This document shows positions 21,125 to 34,200 of a stretch of DNA of 64,000 bases, one piece after another; positions within the stretch are counted from its first letter, which is position 1, and the number at the start of each line of letters is the position of its first letter. This stretch comes from Symbiodinium natans. Lineage: Eukaryota > Sar > Dinophyceae > Suessiales > Symbiodiniaceae. The translations under genes and the position numbers were made by a program. Location of the stretch: positions 124,001 to 188,000 of the forward strand of contig CAJNDS010000013.1 in NCBI GenBank assembly GCA_905221605.1, in the 5' to 3' direction. The notes under the pieces were generated by a model that did no database searches, was not told where the DNA came from, and worked only from the letters and a program-made list of their open reading frames with translations.

Positions 21125-23090
21125 CTGCCAAGGGACTGCAGGGTTTAGGGTTTAGGGTTTAGGGTTTAGGGTTTGGGGTTTGGGGTTTAGGGTTTAGGGT
21201 TTAGGGTTTAGAGCTGCGATTTAGGTTTTAGGGTTTAGGGTTTAGGGTTTGGGTTCAGAGGATAGGCGTTACTCCGGGCATGTGCCACACCCACGTCCCC
21301 ACAAAGAAAAACAAGCAAAATGGTGGTTGCCCGTTTCAAGGCTCAGGGAACTCAGTAAGTGCAAGGGGGTACCTCGTATTCATATACCCCCAAAACACTG
21401 CATTCTACTCATTCTAGGACCGATTTCACCCTAAACCCGAAACTCTGCACCCTACGCATTGCCCTAAGGAAGGGTCACGTGTTCCATTTGGGCCTACTAG
21501 CCTAGTTTCAAGATCTGCAGGTCCCTAGAACCCCAAAACCCTTTAAACCCTCAACTCTTGAAACCCTAAATCCTTCTAACTTCTAACCCTAAACCCTAAG
21601 TCACTTTCAACCCAAAAAAAGACAAAGCCCTGAACCCTAAACCCTAAGCCCTAACCCCCTCCAGGCCTGACTGGCGGCTGTCCTGGTTGAGGACTTAGGG
21701 ATTGAGGGGTTAAGGGCTTAAAGGTTGAGAGTTTAAGGACTTGGCTTATGAAAACATACCGTCTGCCGAAAATGAATTTACAAATACAGCTCGGGGGGGT
21801 AGGTATGGGGCCACGTAACATTTGGAGTTTGGTGATTGCGAAAGTCGATCCTGTTTCTGCCTGTGCCCGCCAAAATTGGGCCCTCAACCCTAAACCTCAG
21901 AATGTTCGAAGGGAAGAGGTGACTCTTCCTCTTTGTGCATGCTTCACACATGGCCGTAAACAAGCCCGTCCTTATTCCAAAGGCTGGGGGCAACAAAATC
22001 ATCCTTATCATGGGCCAGGGGCTCCCACAAACACCTCATATTCCCGATGTTTTTGGGCTTGTACTTAGTATAGAGGCCTGTTTAACTCGAACCCTAAACC
22101 CTAAACCCTAAACCCTAAACCCTAAACCCGAAAGAGGCCTGTTTAACTCGAACCCTGAACCCTGAGATTAGAGTCTGGAGGCGTAGCCTTTGGGAGGAGA
22201 GGCTGGGACTCTCAGAGTTCGCTTCAGAATGAAGGACTTTGTGACCTACAAGGGTTTAGGGTTTAGGGTGTACGGTTTAAGGTTTAGGGTTTAGGGTTTA
22301 GGGTTGAGGGTTGAGGGTTTAAGGTTTGGGGTTTGGTTTCAGGGTTTAGGCTCAGGGTTTGGGGGTCTTGGGTGTGTGCTTAGGGCTGGACCCCCGCTAA
22401 AGCCCCCGAGCCCTGTAACGCCCCTAAATCCTACTCTTGGGTGGCCCCGAATTCTCTCTGAACCAAGATTCCTCGACATGATGCTCTTAAACCCAAGAAA
22501 GGGCAATATGAAACATCCCTTAAGTGCCTTCTGCGCCTACCCAGTACGCCACCCGAAACCCTCAACCTTATACCCTACTGCATAAGCCCTTCTAGACCGC
22601 CAAGAACCCCCTTTGAGAGCGCCGGTGGTGGTGGGTCCTTGCATTTGGGGTGCTCGCCTGCTCGTCCTTGGCAGGGGGGGGGGGGGGGGCTAGAATTGGG
22701 CTCTTAGGGCTTCATAAGAATCCTCAGAACCATTTTAGGGTTTAGGGCTTAGGTCGGGGAACTTTGCGGTGGGTCACAAGTAACATTCTATGTACCCTAA
22801 GTTGCTTCTACCTAGCCCACTACCCATATTCAACAAGGAATCCTACAAGCGGACACAGAAAGGGTAATTAGGGGCTCAGCAAGACGGATGACACTCACTG
22901 TGTAAGATCCCCACAGCAGCCTCCTTCAAGTCACTCAATCCTAAACCCTAAAACCCCCCCACCAGCCCTGAACCCTAAGCCTTAACCCATAAACACTAAC
23001 CTTAACTCTAAACCCCAAACCCTAAACCCTAAATCCTAAACCCTAAACCCTAAACCTCAAGAGTCCCCAAGCTCCAAGACCACACCCCAC

Positions 23091-24467
23091 GGGAAGCCCC
23101 AAGCCCGCGTTCGCCAAACTCGGGGTCGGGCCTTTGGGAAGCAGCCGGATGGCAGAAACGCCCTTCCAGCAGCGCTCTTGTCGGGGGTTTAGGGTTTAGG
23201 GTTTAGGGTTTAGGGTTTGGGGTTTCGGGTTTGGGGTTTCGGGTTTCGGGTTTACGGTTTAGGTGCCTTTTTGTGGTTGGCTAGTTTATAAGAAAACTCT
23301 GGTTCAAAAAAGGTGCATAAGGGGTACCACTGAGCTACCAAGTCCTCATGAAGGAAGAAGCCTTAGACCGCATGGCATCCCCTACCAGGAATTAAGATGC
23401 GCTCTCTAAGTAATGACTTCTCCACCTAGGTTGCCCAGCAACCTAGGATGAAAAAGGGTGCCCTTTTTGCTTAAAGGGGTTTATAAGTAAACCTAAACCT
23501 ACCAAAAAGGGAATAAGGGTTCTACTGGGCATCCTAACCACTAGCCCAGGAATAGCAAGGCTCACCTTCCTGATTCAAAACAAAAAAACTCAAAGAGCTT
23601 AAATTTCAACAGTTGGCTAAGTAAGCTTTAAGGGAATTCGGATCTCTCTGTGTGGGTGTGGGTAGGGATCTGTCCAAAAAAGACTCACTCCAAGGGGATT
23701 CTCCGAAGCTTAAGGTCGCTTCGGCAATACTGCGGCCGTTGTCGTTGGGAATTCCATAGCTAAGCAATACTTCCTGAGCATTACTGGAAGAACAAAAGGG
23801 GAAATCGGAGCCTGATATTCTCCGACATTACCCTAGGCAAATGTGCTAGGTAGAACCCCAAACCCTAAACCCTAAGACCTAAAACCCAAAACCTAAAACC
23901 CAAAACCTGAACCCTAAACCCTAAACCCTAGACCCTAGACCCTAAACCCTAAACCCTAAACCCCACAAGTCTCTTTGTTCTTCACTCCCAGCTCCGCGGA
24001 GGCGTTCTGGTCGCCGCATGGCTGCGCCGGCTCGGTGGCTCGCCTCTCACGGTGGTAGGGTTTATAGTAGAAGCCAAAAAGTTGGAAACTCAAGAGCCTC
24101 AATCCCTAAGAGTAAAGTATAGGGAATCCCAGCACTATTTGTCCTTAAAAAGGTTTCCAACTTTTTGGAGTTTACTGTAGGGTTTAGGGTTTAGGGTTTA
24201 GGGTTTGGGGTTTGGGGTTTAGGGTTTAGCAGTTTAGGGTTTCGGGTTTAGGGGCTTAGGGTTTGGGTTTTGGGGTCTATCGGGCTTAGGGTGGGTCCAT
24301 GGTACCCTACCCTTCTGAGACGCCAAGTCAAGGAATGACGCCTACAAGTGAAGGAGCATTCCCGAGGAACGGGATCAAAGGAACCCTGAGTGGGGCCTGA
24401 CCTGAGCCTTACAGCATACAATGACTTCACTTCAAGGCGGTTCTTCTTGCCCGAAGGCTTCATGGAC
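23091..24467 (-). CDS. Four phase-linked exons of an unknown protein
   Basis: Exons 24311-24467, 23967-24045, 23339-23381 and 23091-23174 keep one frame. The first reads SMKPSGKKNRLEVKSLYAVR and 32 more residues to a GTAGGG donor; it is the longest clear exon of this region. The second reads ATEPAQPCGDQNASAELGVK. The third ends at a GTAGC donor supplied by a short inverted-repeat element (23266-23338). These exons probably continue gene C (phase 0 at 25504), but one linking exon between 24468 and 25503 is missing from my model. Confidence 0.5.
23426..23536. repeat. Introner-like element family B1
   Basis: Closely similar to 58684-58794 over its full length (about 110 bp). Confidence 0.7.
24065..24177. 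repeat. Hairpin element family E
   Basis: Arms with AAAAAGTTGGAAACT and GTTTCCAACTTTTT. The reverse complement of the right half matches 7243-7300 (AAACTCC, AAAGTTGGAA, GCTGGGATTCCCT in the same order). Confidence 0.65.
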
Positions 24468-25503
24468 CTAATTGGGTTAGGGCTTTGGGTTTAGGGTTTA
24501 GGCTTTAGGGTTTAGGGTTTAGGACAAGTGTCTAGTGCCATTGGGTGAAGGTCGTATGGAACTCCCGAGTTTCAGTGAGCTCAAGGTACGTGAGTTGTCA
24601 AGCATACGAAAGAAATACCGAACTGGGGTTTAGGGTCTAGGGCCGAGCCAAGCTTGTAACCCTAAACCCTACACCGAAATCTGCAACCTACAAAGGCCCC
24701 TGCTCCTTCAAGCTAGGGCTCAGGGTGTAAAGGCTCTGACAGAAGGTTTAGGGTGCGTTTATGGACGAACAGCGCACATGACTTCATGGGCTTCCCGATT
24801 GCCCTGACGAGGTTGCGTTAAGAATCAGAGGCTCGCACCTTGCCGTTGCGCTTTATGTCGTGGCTCTATACATGCCTATGTTCCGATGGTAGCTCAAGAG
24901 AGAAGGAACCATGCATAAGGGTACTGCTGGACATCTTAGTTGAAATTCGCAAAACCCGCAACTCCTGGACACACTAAACGCTAAACCTTTAACTCTGGAC
25001 CCTAAACCCTAAACCATGAAACCCTAAACTCTAAAAAGTATATCTCAAACCCTGGACTCCAAACCCCCAAAGTTACATGCTCAGGTCGTGGCTTTCGTGG
25101 AACTCAGGCGGCAGTGCAGCCTGGTAGACAGGGCATGGGGCGGGGGGGGGGGGGGGCTTCGGGTATAAGGTTTAGGGTGTTTCACGTGTTTAGGGTTTAG
25201 GGTTCAGGGTTTAGGGTGTAGCAACCGTTTAGGATTGAGGAAGTTCTTAATTGACATCAGGGTGGCTCTACTTCTCTTAACCTTGTCTCGACTCCAGAGT
25301 CACCTAGGAATAACAAGGGTAACCTTTTTATCTTGAGGGTTCAGGTTTTGCAGCGGAAACCTCTGAGCCCCGTCTACCCGAACCCTCAACTTCGGGAGAT
25401 TGGGTTTAGGTTTACTTAGAATTTAGGGCTGAGGGTTTAGGTTTTAGGGCTATCGGGACCCAGAGCAGGCCCTGAGTCATGCTCCTCCCCCTCCCATGGC
25501 CAC

Positions 25504-28500
25504 AGGGGCAGGAGTGGACGCCAGCTGGCGCTCGGCTGGGGTGGCTGGGACCGGGGCTCCCGGGGTTTAAGGCTTTGTGTTGGTTTGGGGGATGGGGAGT
25601 TTAGGGGTCACAGAGCTTAGGATTCGGGTTTTAGGGTTTAGGTCCACGCTCTTCAGGCTTCTGAGCACACCACCCCTCTGAAAGCCAAAACGTCTCCACG
25701 AGGGTTTAGGGTTTTAGGTTGCAAGGGTCCCACCCCCCTTTGGTGCTCAAAGCATACTTGAAGGGTCAGGGGACTCAGCAAGTAGGCCAGAAGTATTGGG
25801 GTATAAGCATCGCTAAACCAAAACCCCAAGCCGTAAACCCTAAACTCAACACCATCGGCCTCGCATCGGAGCGCCTCGCGGGCAGCCGCGCCGTGAGGCG
25901 CGTAACGGGCCAGGAGCCGCAGCCTCAGGGGTTTGGAGGCTTTGGGTTTCAGGGTTTCAGGGTTTCAGGGTTTAGGGTTGAGGGTGTCGGATGGTTCAGG
26001 GTTTCAGGGTTTGGGGTGATTATGGCTTAAGGCTCGGGGTTCCTAGAGCTAAGGCGGAGAACCTGTACACACGGCTTTGTCCTGTTCGTCTGGAAGAATT
26101 TCATCCGCGAGCTTCTCAATCAGTTTGACAACGAAATTCTACACATTCGAAGTTAAAGTTTGGGGTTTAGGAACCTAAACCCTATGTAGCAAAAAGAGGC
26201 GTGTTAAAAGATGAAGTCTAGGGTTTAGGAACCTTAAATCCCCAAGACCCCCAGACCCCTAAACCTTATATAAGCCTCAACATCGCCGAAAAAACTTACA
26301 AATCCTACATCCACGAAAAAGCCCCGAACCGCTATACATCCCCCAAACCCAACGGCAAACCAAATACAAGGATGTTAAAGTCCATATCCCCAAAACCCCT
26401 ACAACCTACACAGGCCTTCCCCGAAACCCTACAGAAGCCTGTAATTCCCCAAACCTTATAAGTACTACATCCCCCCAAAATCCCTGCAGACCCTACATCC
26501 CCTAAACCCTAAACCCTAAACCCAATTCCCTAAACCCTAAACCCTAAACACGAAAGCCATGCGCCGCCCAAGAACTTCCCTCGCCGCTTCTCCACGCGGT
26601 GGTCGGCGCGCAGCGCCTCGAGCTTCGCCTGCCGTGATTTTTAGGCTTAGTTTAGTTTAGTTTAGGGCTTCTAGGGTTCTTTAGGTTTTCAGGGTTTGGT
26701 TGGGCATTTTTAGGGTTTTTGTTTTGTTTTTGTTTTTTTTTCTTAGGGCCTTTCGGGCGTTTAAGGCTTCTATTTTAGAGTGTTAGGGGTTTTAGGCTGA
26801 TGGTTTAGCAGGCGCCTGTGCTCAACGGGGGGTGGAGGGCTCAATGGGTTTAAGTCAAGGGTTTAGGGTTTAGGGTTTAGGGTGTATAGGGTTTAGGGTG
26901 TATAGGGTTTAGGGTTTTAGGGTCTTAGGGTTATCGGGTTTGAGGGTTTTAGAGTTTTAGGGTTTTAGAGTTTTAAGGTTTAGGGTGCCAGGGGTGCCTG
27001 GTGCTCGTCCTGCTCCTTTCGGATGGACTCCTCTAGGGCGAAGACCTACGCAGGAGGGTTTAGGGTTTAGGGTTTAGGGTTTAGGGTTTGGGGTTTAGGG
27101 TTTAGGGTTTAGGGTTTAGGGTTTAGGGTTTAGGGACGCAAGGTGCTTGCTGCCTGATGATTTCAGGCGGTTGAGGGCTGCAAGAGGAGTTTGAGGTCTG
27201 TGGTTTTGGGTCTGGGGTTCAGGACTTCAGGTTTTGGGAGATGTACGAGGTGTGCGGTTCAAGGGTTTAAGCACTGGGGTTCAGGATTTCAGGGTTAGGA
27301 GCGTGTAAGGGTTGTGTAAGGCTTAGAGTTTCGAGTCTGGGGGGAGTCGGGGGCTTAGGATTGCGAACACCATCGCCCTAAACCCCAAAGCTTAAACTAT
27401 GCTTAAACTCGATCATAAAGGAATCGCACAAAGCTTGCCATACGCCACCTGCTCAGGGACCGTAGACTTTCATTCAAGGCTTGGGGTTCAGGGTTAAGAT
27501 CATTTCAGGATGCTGAGGGCAAGGAGATCGCGCATCCTTCATTAGCTGGCAAAGCTGAGTGTTCAGGGTCTAGGCTTTGCGGGTTTAGGGGATCATATTG
27601 GGGCCCGAAACTCTTGAACCCTAAACTTTCAACCTGAACCCTCCACCGCTATCAAGTCTGCAAAGGCCTTCTTTAACCCCGCAGACGACATGAATTTTCA
27701 GCGTCCTTCCAGGAGTGCAGGGTTTGGGGTTTGTAGGAGAAACCCTAAACCCTAAACCCTAAACCCTGTATGCAGCCACAAAAGACGAAGGTCTAAAGGC
27801 TCGTGCCCGAAAGCCTTGTCCATGGTGGCCCTCGTCTGTCTTCCGAGCTCCTAAAGCCAGGGACGGTGTACGGCGGTGTAGAGTTTAAGGTTTAGGGTTT
27901 AGGGTTTAGGGTTTCGGGTTTAGGGTTTAAGGGTTCGGACTTGCGTCTGTCGGATAAGTATATAAGGAGGCTCAGCATGGGGTTCCATATAGCTGCTCGG
28001 CGCCACACCAAAGACGGCGAACTGCACACGACCCTCAAAACTCCTAAACTCCACTCCTACTAAACCCTCAAACCCTCAAACCCCCCAAACCTAAACCTAA
28101 GCCCTAAACCCTCAAACCCCCAAACCTAAACCCTAAGCCCTAAGCCCGAAACCCTAAACCCTAAACCCTAAACCCTAAACCCCCAAACCCAGCATGCCCA
28201 AAGCCTCGGTCCTTCAGAACCCCCCGCGGCGCACCGCAAGAGGCCGCCAGGAGCGACCGAGCTGCCAAGGGCGAGTCGCAGCCTTCCGTGGAGGGGTTTT
28301 AGGGTTTTTGGGGTTCAGGAGGGTTTAGGGTTTAGGGTTTAGGGTTTAGGGTTTAGGGTTTGGGGTTTAGGGTTTAGGCTTTAAGATCTTTGGGGTCTGT
28401 GCTGTAGAAGTTCCGACTGCAAACCCTGAGACATGCACACGTGCTGTGGCGAGATGCAATCTCAAACAATAAGCCGTCACTTCCAGAGAAAGTCGACAAC

Positions 28501-31225
28501 ACATAAGTCGCCGAGCGGTAATGCATTTTCTTCGACACTTTGCCAAACTTCGTGCCGACACGAACGCATGCCCTGTCTCGACATGGCAGGAAAGCATATT
28601 TATTGTTAAAATACACGGGCATGATCACTTGTTCGTGTCACACACACACACCCTGTTCCTGCGAAGCTTGCGACAACTGTGTTGCTTGACATGCACGGGT
28701 TGCTTGGGTGCCCAGTAATCATATTACAATAAGGGCACCTTTTTTTGAGTTGGTAACTTTATAAGGGAACTTCGAACCAACAAAAGTGAAAAAAGGGCAC
28801 CACACTGCGCTACCAAGGTTGCGGACCAGGTCAGAGTTCACGATGTGCTTTGTCTTTAGGGTTGCGGTTCAGGGTTCAGGGTTCAGGGTTCAGGGTTTAG
28901 GGTTGAGGGTTGAGGGTTGAGGGTTTAGGGTTTAGGGATTAGGGTTTAGGGTTTAGGGCGGCTTCACCGACCCCAGGCTCAAGATACACAAACATGTCGA
29001 GGGCTGCGGCTCGAACATTGGGGTTTAGGGAAGGCTTCCCAGGTGTAAACGGCGGGCCCTACACCCCTAAACCCTACACCCTAAACCCTAAACCCTAAAC
29101 CCCTAAACCCCCCAACTGCACGGCTGCTGCAACCTGAAACCGTAAGATCCAAGGCCACGGCGACGGATGTCTGCCAGCTGCCTGGGAGTGGGGTTTAGGG
29201 TTTAAGGGGTTAAGGGGTTTAGGGGTTTAGGGTTTTAGGGAGGGTTTATAGGGTAGGGTTTGAGGTCTAGGGTTTAGGGTTAGAGATTTCGGGTTTAGGG
29301 TTGAAAAAAACTTAGGGCGTAGGGGTTACGGGATGAGAAACATTAAGAGGGGCAAAGGCATAGAGAAACTGACCCCCAACCCCAAAGCCTTCAACACAAA
29401 CTGCACCCTTGAAACCCTAAACCCTACACGAAAAACCCTAAACCGCCTAAACCACCTAAACTACCCCTAAACCCTAAGCCGCCGAAATCCTAAACCCCAA
29501 GCCCTAAACCCTAAACCCTAAACCCAAACCCCACGCACTCAGAATCAGCTGCATCCGGAAGACCCTTGTGGCAGCTCGCGGAGCCAGTCGTAGTGCTGTG
29601 GCGTGGTGGGCGTGGGCTGGCCGGCCTGGCTTTTGGGCTTCTGTGTTTAGGGTTTGGGGTTCTAGGGTCAGGGTTTAGGGTTTAGGGTTTAGGGTCAGGG
29701 TTTAGGGTTTCGGGTTTAGGGTTTGGGGTTTAGGGTTTAGGGTTTGGCTTCAAGGCTTAAGTTTAGGGTTTAGGGTTTAGGGGGTGATGAGGTCTCGAGG
29801 TTTGCGAGGTTCACTCTTGCGGTTGAGCTTAGGGTGTAGGGCCAAGTTCAGGGTTAGGGTTTAGGGTGTAGGGTTCATGGTTTGGGGTTCAGCCACAACC
29901 CTAAGCCCTAACCCTAAACCCTCAACCCTAACCCTAAACCCTAAACCCTAAACCCTAAACCCTAAACCCGAAACCTAGACCCTATACTCCCCCATAAATG
30001 CACACCCTGGGCCATATAAAATGCCCCGCGAAACCCTGCAACGCCTGTGCCCCGGGCGCTGTGGCGGAGCTGGCGGACAGCGGCCTTCGCTCCAGATCAG
30101 CTGGCAGCAGAAGGGCTTGCCCTAAACCCTATACCCTAAACCCTAAACCCGGGAGGGGCAGTGGATGGTCATGATCTGGGCTTGGGGATCTTGAAAAGTT
30201 TCGTTGTATGGTGCCGCCTTGGCGTTGAAGGGACCCCCCCCCCCCACCCCCAAACCCTAAAACCCTAAACCCTAAACCCTGAACCCTAAACCCTAAACCC
30301 TAAAACCCTAAACCCTAAACCCTGAATCGGACCCTGGACCCTTGGGGTGTGACCTGGAAACGCCTCCCCTTGAGGTCGCTTCAAGCTCAAAACGCTCTAA
30401 ACACCCTAAACCCTATAAACCGACACCCCTAAGCCGGAAAACCCTCTAAGCCCCTTAAACCCGAACCCTAAGCGCCCTAAACCCGAAACCCTACACGCAC
30501 TAAACCCTAGACCCCCTAAGAAACCCGAAACCGTGAACCTAAACCCGAAACCCTACACCCCCTTAATTAGGCCTAAACCCCCTAAACCCCCTAAACCCCC
30601 TAACCCTAAACCCTAAACCCTAAACCCTAAACCCTAAACCCTCCATAAAGCCTCACCCTGCAACACCAACTGCGCTGGCGGTGGCCTGGCAACCGGCTCC
30701 ATCACCTCGTTGCCGGGGTGAAGAGGCGACCTGTGCTTAGACTGTTAGGTAGGGTTTAGGGTTTAGGGTTTAGGGTTTAGGGTTTAGGGTTTAGGGTTTA
30801 GGGTTTAGGGTTTAGGGATTAGGGTTTAGGGTTTAGGGTTTAGGGTTTATGGTTTATGGTTTGGGCCTTAGGGCTTAGGTTTAGCGTTTAGGGGTTCGGG
30901 GTTTAGGGTTCAGGGTTTAGGTTTAGGTTCATCGACATCGGGCTGTTGATAGCAACGCCCCCATGACGTCACCCCAACCGCTTCTCGTACCTAAAAAACC
31001 TGAGAAGCCATCCCTACACCCTAAACTCTGCCTAACTATTGGCCCGACCCTCCCCCTTACCAGAGGGGGCGGAGTTGACTGCAACCCTACACCCACCTCA
31101 ATTGGAACCAGAGCATGACGTGCCAGGAAAACCCGATCCAAGCTCCACAAGCACGTCAGACGCCTGAAATGGAACCGTGGAATATCAGCATGCAAGCTGT
31201 TCACGGTTCAGGGCGTACCTAGCTC

Positions 31226-31261
<36 letters not shown>

Positions 31262-34200
31262 TTTTACTGGGTGATGTGGCTTTGTAGTTTAGGGGCAGTT
31301 TAGGGTTTATGTCAGGAAGAATCGGTACCGAGAAAAGGAAAGACATTTGCAAGTTTTGCTGCGCTGTAAGGCTTTGGCCGACATTTCCGACCCCGAACCT
31401 CCAGAAACCCTAAACCCTAAATCCTAAATCCTAAATCCTAAATCCTAAATCCTAAACCCTAAACCCTAAACCCTAGACTGCCCCTAAACCTACAAATTAC
31501 ATTCGTGCAAGCAGCTGTCTTTGCAGCCTCTCTTCCTCGGTCGGCAGGAAACTTGTGGCTGGCTTTGGAGGCCATTTAAGGTTTAGGGTTTAGGGTTTAG
31601 GGCTTAGGGCTTAGGGCTTAGGGCTTAGGGTTTAGGGTTTAGGGTTTAGGGCAGTTTAGGGTTCTCAAAACTAAGCGTCTGCTGCCTACGAAGAGCTACA
31701 TGGGGATTAGGGCCACCTGTAAAATATACTTCAAACGATCCCAAAATGTAGGGGTGAGCAGAGGCCCAACAAACAAACCTAAAAACCCATAAGCGCCCTA
31801 AAGAATAGAGAAAAAACAGCAAACCTAAGCCCTAGAGGACCCTAAACCTTAAGCCCTTAAGCCCTTAAGCCCTAGAGAAGACTCCGACAAAGACCTTTGC
31901 CCTACAAAAGGCTCAGGGTTTGCGAAATTCGCGCAGCTCATCGACGCAAGGACGGTCAAAAGTTACGGAATCTGACTATCGATTCTCGAAGAGGGAAGAC
32001 CACGAAGCAGTACTGAGCCCTAAGGCCCTAGTCCCTAAACCCTAAACCCAAAACCCTAACCCCTGAACCCAAAACGCGTCCGCCACCCCTTCTAGCCTCT
32101 GTTGGGGTATTGTCGAGTACTCACCGAAACGTTGGCAGGCTCTGCTGCCAGGATGGCCATTAAACCCCTCTGACAATTATTCCGAAATATAATCCTCTGA
32201 AACCCAACAAGGGAAACATAAAGTATCCCAAAAGCTTGTGCTACGTAATGGAAGCAACATGGCGGGGAATTTGGCACCAGGTATCTATGTATACCCCAAG
32301 ACCTAGACATAGACGTGTAAAATTGAAAGAGAAGTTTTAGGGTTTAGGGTTTAGGGTTCAGGATTTAGGGTTTAGGGCTTGGGGCCTGGTTAATGTCCCC
32401 TGAAACAAACCTGCGCCGTGCGTTTGCCTAGCCGAGTCTCCATGGCGCGAAGTTCGGCGCGCTTCTGCTGCAACTCCCGCCTGGGGGTTTGGGGTTTGGG
32501 GTTTAGGGTGTAAGGTTTAGGGGGTTTAGGGTTTAGGGTTTAGGGTTTAGGGCCCGGGTTCCCCCCCAGTTAAAGGGCAAACCTGACATCAGGTTTGGTC
32601 TAATATGTTTTGGTTGTTTGTTTTTTTTGCCTGGGTTTTGATGTTGGCTTTAGGCGGTTTTTCGGTATATGTTCTGACTTCTGCAAGGTCTTAAGTGTGG
32701 AGAGTTGGAAACTTCAGTTGAGCCCTTAGCTGCTACCCCCCCACCCCCACCCTCAACCCCATCGCTAAATACTCCGAACCATAAGCTTGAAGACTTAGAG
32801 TTTAGGGTCTTCAGGAGGCTTAGGATTTAGGGTTTATGGTTACCTACTACGGGTGGTTTTTCTCATTTTCAAGTCTATAGGCCTATATAGGTCTTGATTA
32901 GGGAGTTTTGCGTAGGACTACGTAGGTCCTAAACCAACTTATGTGGATATCCGCCTCAACCCTAAGACCCACACCCTAAACAAACCACCGGTGCTTCCCT
33001 TCGTTTAGTGGGGGGTGTGGTGTGTCCCGAAGACCTCCCCCAACGTCCTCCAACTACCCCAAACCCGAAACCCTATACCCTAAGCCCTCAACCCCAGAAC
33101 CCCCCTAAACCCTACACCCTAAACCCTAAACCTAAACCCGAAAGCCTGAAAGCCCGAAAGCCCGAAAGCCCTAAAGCCTAAACCCTAAACCCTAAACCCT
33201 AAAACCCTCAAACCCTAAACCCTAACCCCCCCCCCCCCTCGTGCCGAGGAGCTCCAGGTCCCGTTGGCACTGCCGCTGCCGGGCGGCAAGGAGCCGATCC
33301 TCGCCGTCGCTGGCGCGCAGCGCCTTTGGGGCGTTTTGGGGCGTTTTGGGGGGTTTTGGGGGGTTTTGGGGGGTTTAGGGGGTTTTGGGGGGTTTAGGGT
33401 TTAGGGTTTAGGGTTTTGGGGGTTTTGAGGGGGGTTTAGGGGGGTTTGGGGGGTTTTTGGGGGGGTTTAGGGTTTAGGGTTTAGGGTTTAGGGTTTAGGG
33501 TTTAGGGGTTCTGAGGCCGGGCCCATGCGAATTGGTAGTTCCCAAACTCAACGTCAGGATTACAATATGAACCCCAACGCACGTATAGAAAGACTTACTT
33601 AGACACAAGAAAGATGTCTCAAAGGCCGTGCAAACAGCCTTCCACAACCACCCAAGACATCTAAGCAATTAAACCCCTTACAGCCCTAAAACTGAAACTC
33701 CAGGCCCGGGGGCCCTGAAGGAATGCAACATTTTTCGGCGGGCTTTAAAAGAGGGTTTAGGGTTTAGGGTTTAGGGTTTAGGGTTTAGGGCTACTTAGGG
33801 ATTGCGGCACACCGAGCTTTTACAATGTGACCACATCAACCGCAGCGATGCCTTCCGGGTCCGGAACCCTAAAACGTAAAGCGTAAATAAACACCCCTAC
33901 GGCGAACCCCAAATTTAGGGTTTAGGGTTTAGGGTTTAGGGTTTAGGGTTTAGGGTTTAAACCCTAAACCCTAAATCTTAAGCCCAAGCCCTTCAAGAGC
34001 CTAAGCCCCAAAGCGCCTGAACTCTGCCTCCCGACACCCCCCAGCCGCAAACTTCAGAAGATCCTCAACCCCCCCAAAATCCTACACTTCGCCCAAGATT
34101 GGTTTTCGGGTTTGGGGTTTAGAGGTCTAGGGTTTAGGGTTTAGGGTTTAGGGTTTAGGGGGTTAGGGTTTAGGCGTTTAGGGTTTGGGGGTTTGGGGCG

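Noticed and set aside
28195-28290. Plus-strand exon reading (PRSFRTPRGAPQEAARSDRA)
   Set aside because: Open and plausible alone, but only the minus reading (CDSPLAARSLLAASCGAPRG) joins in phase to both neighbours.
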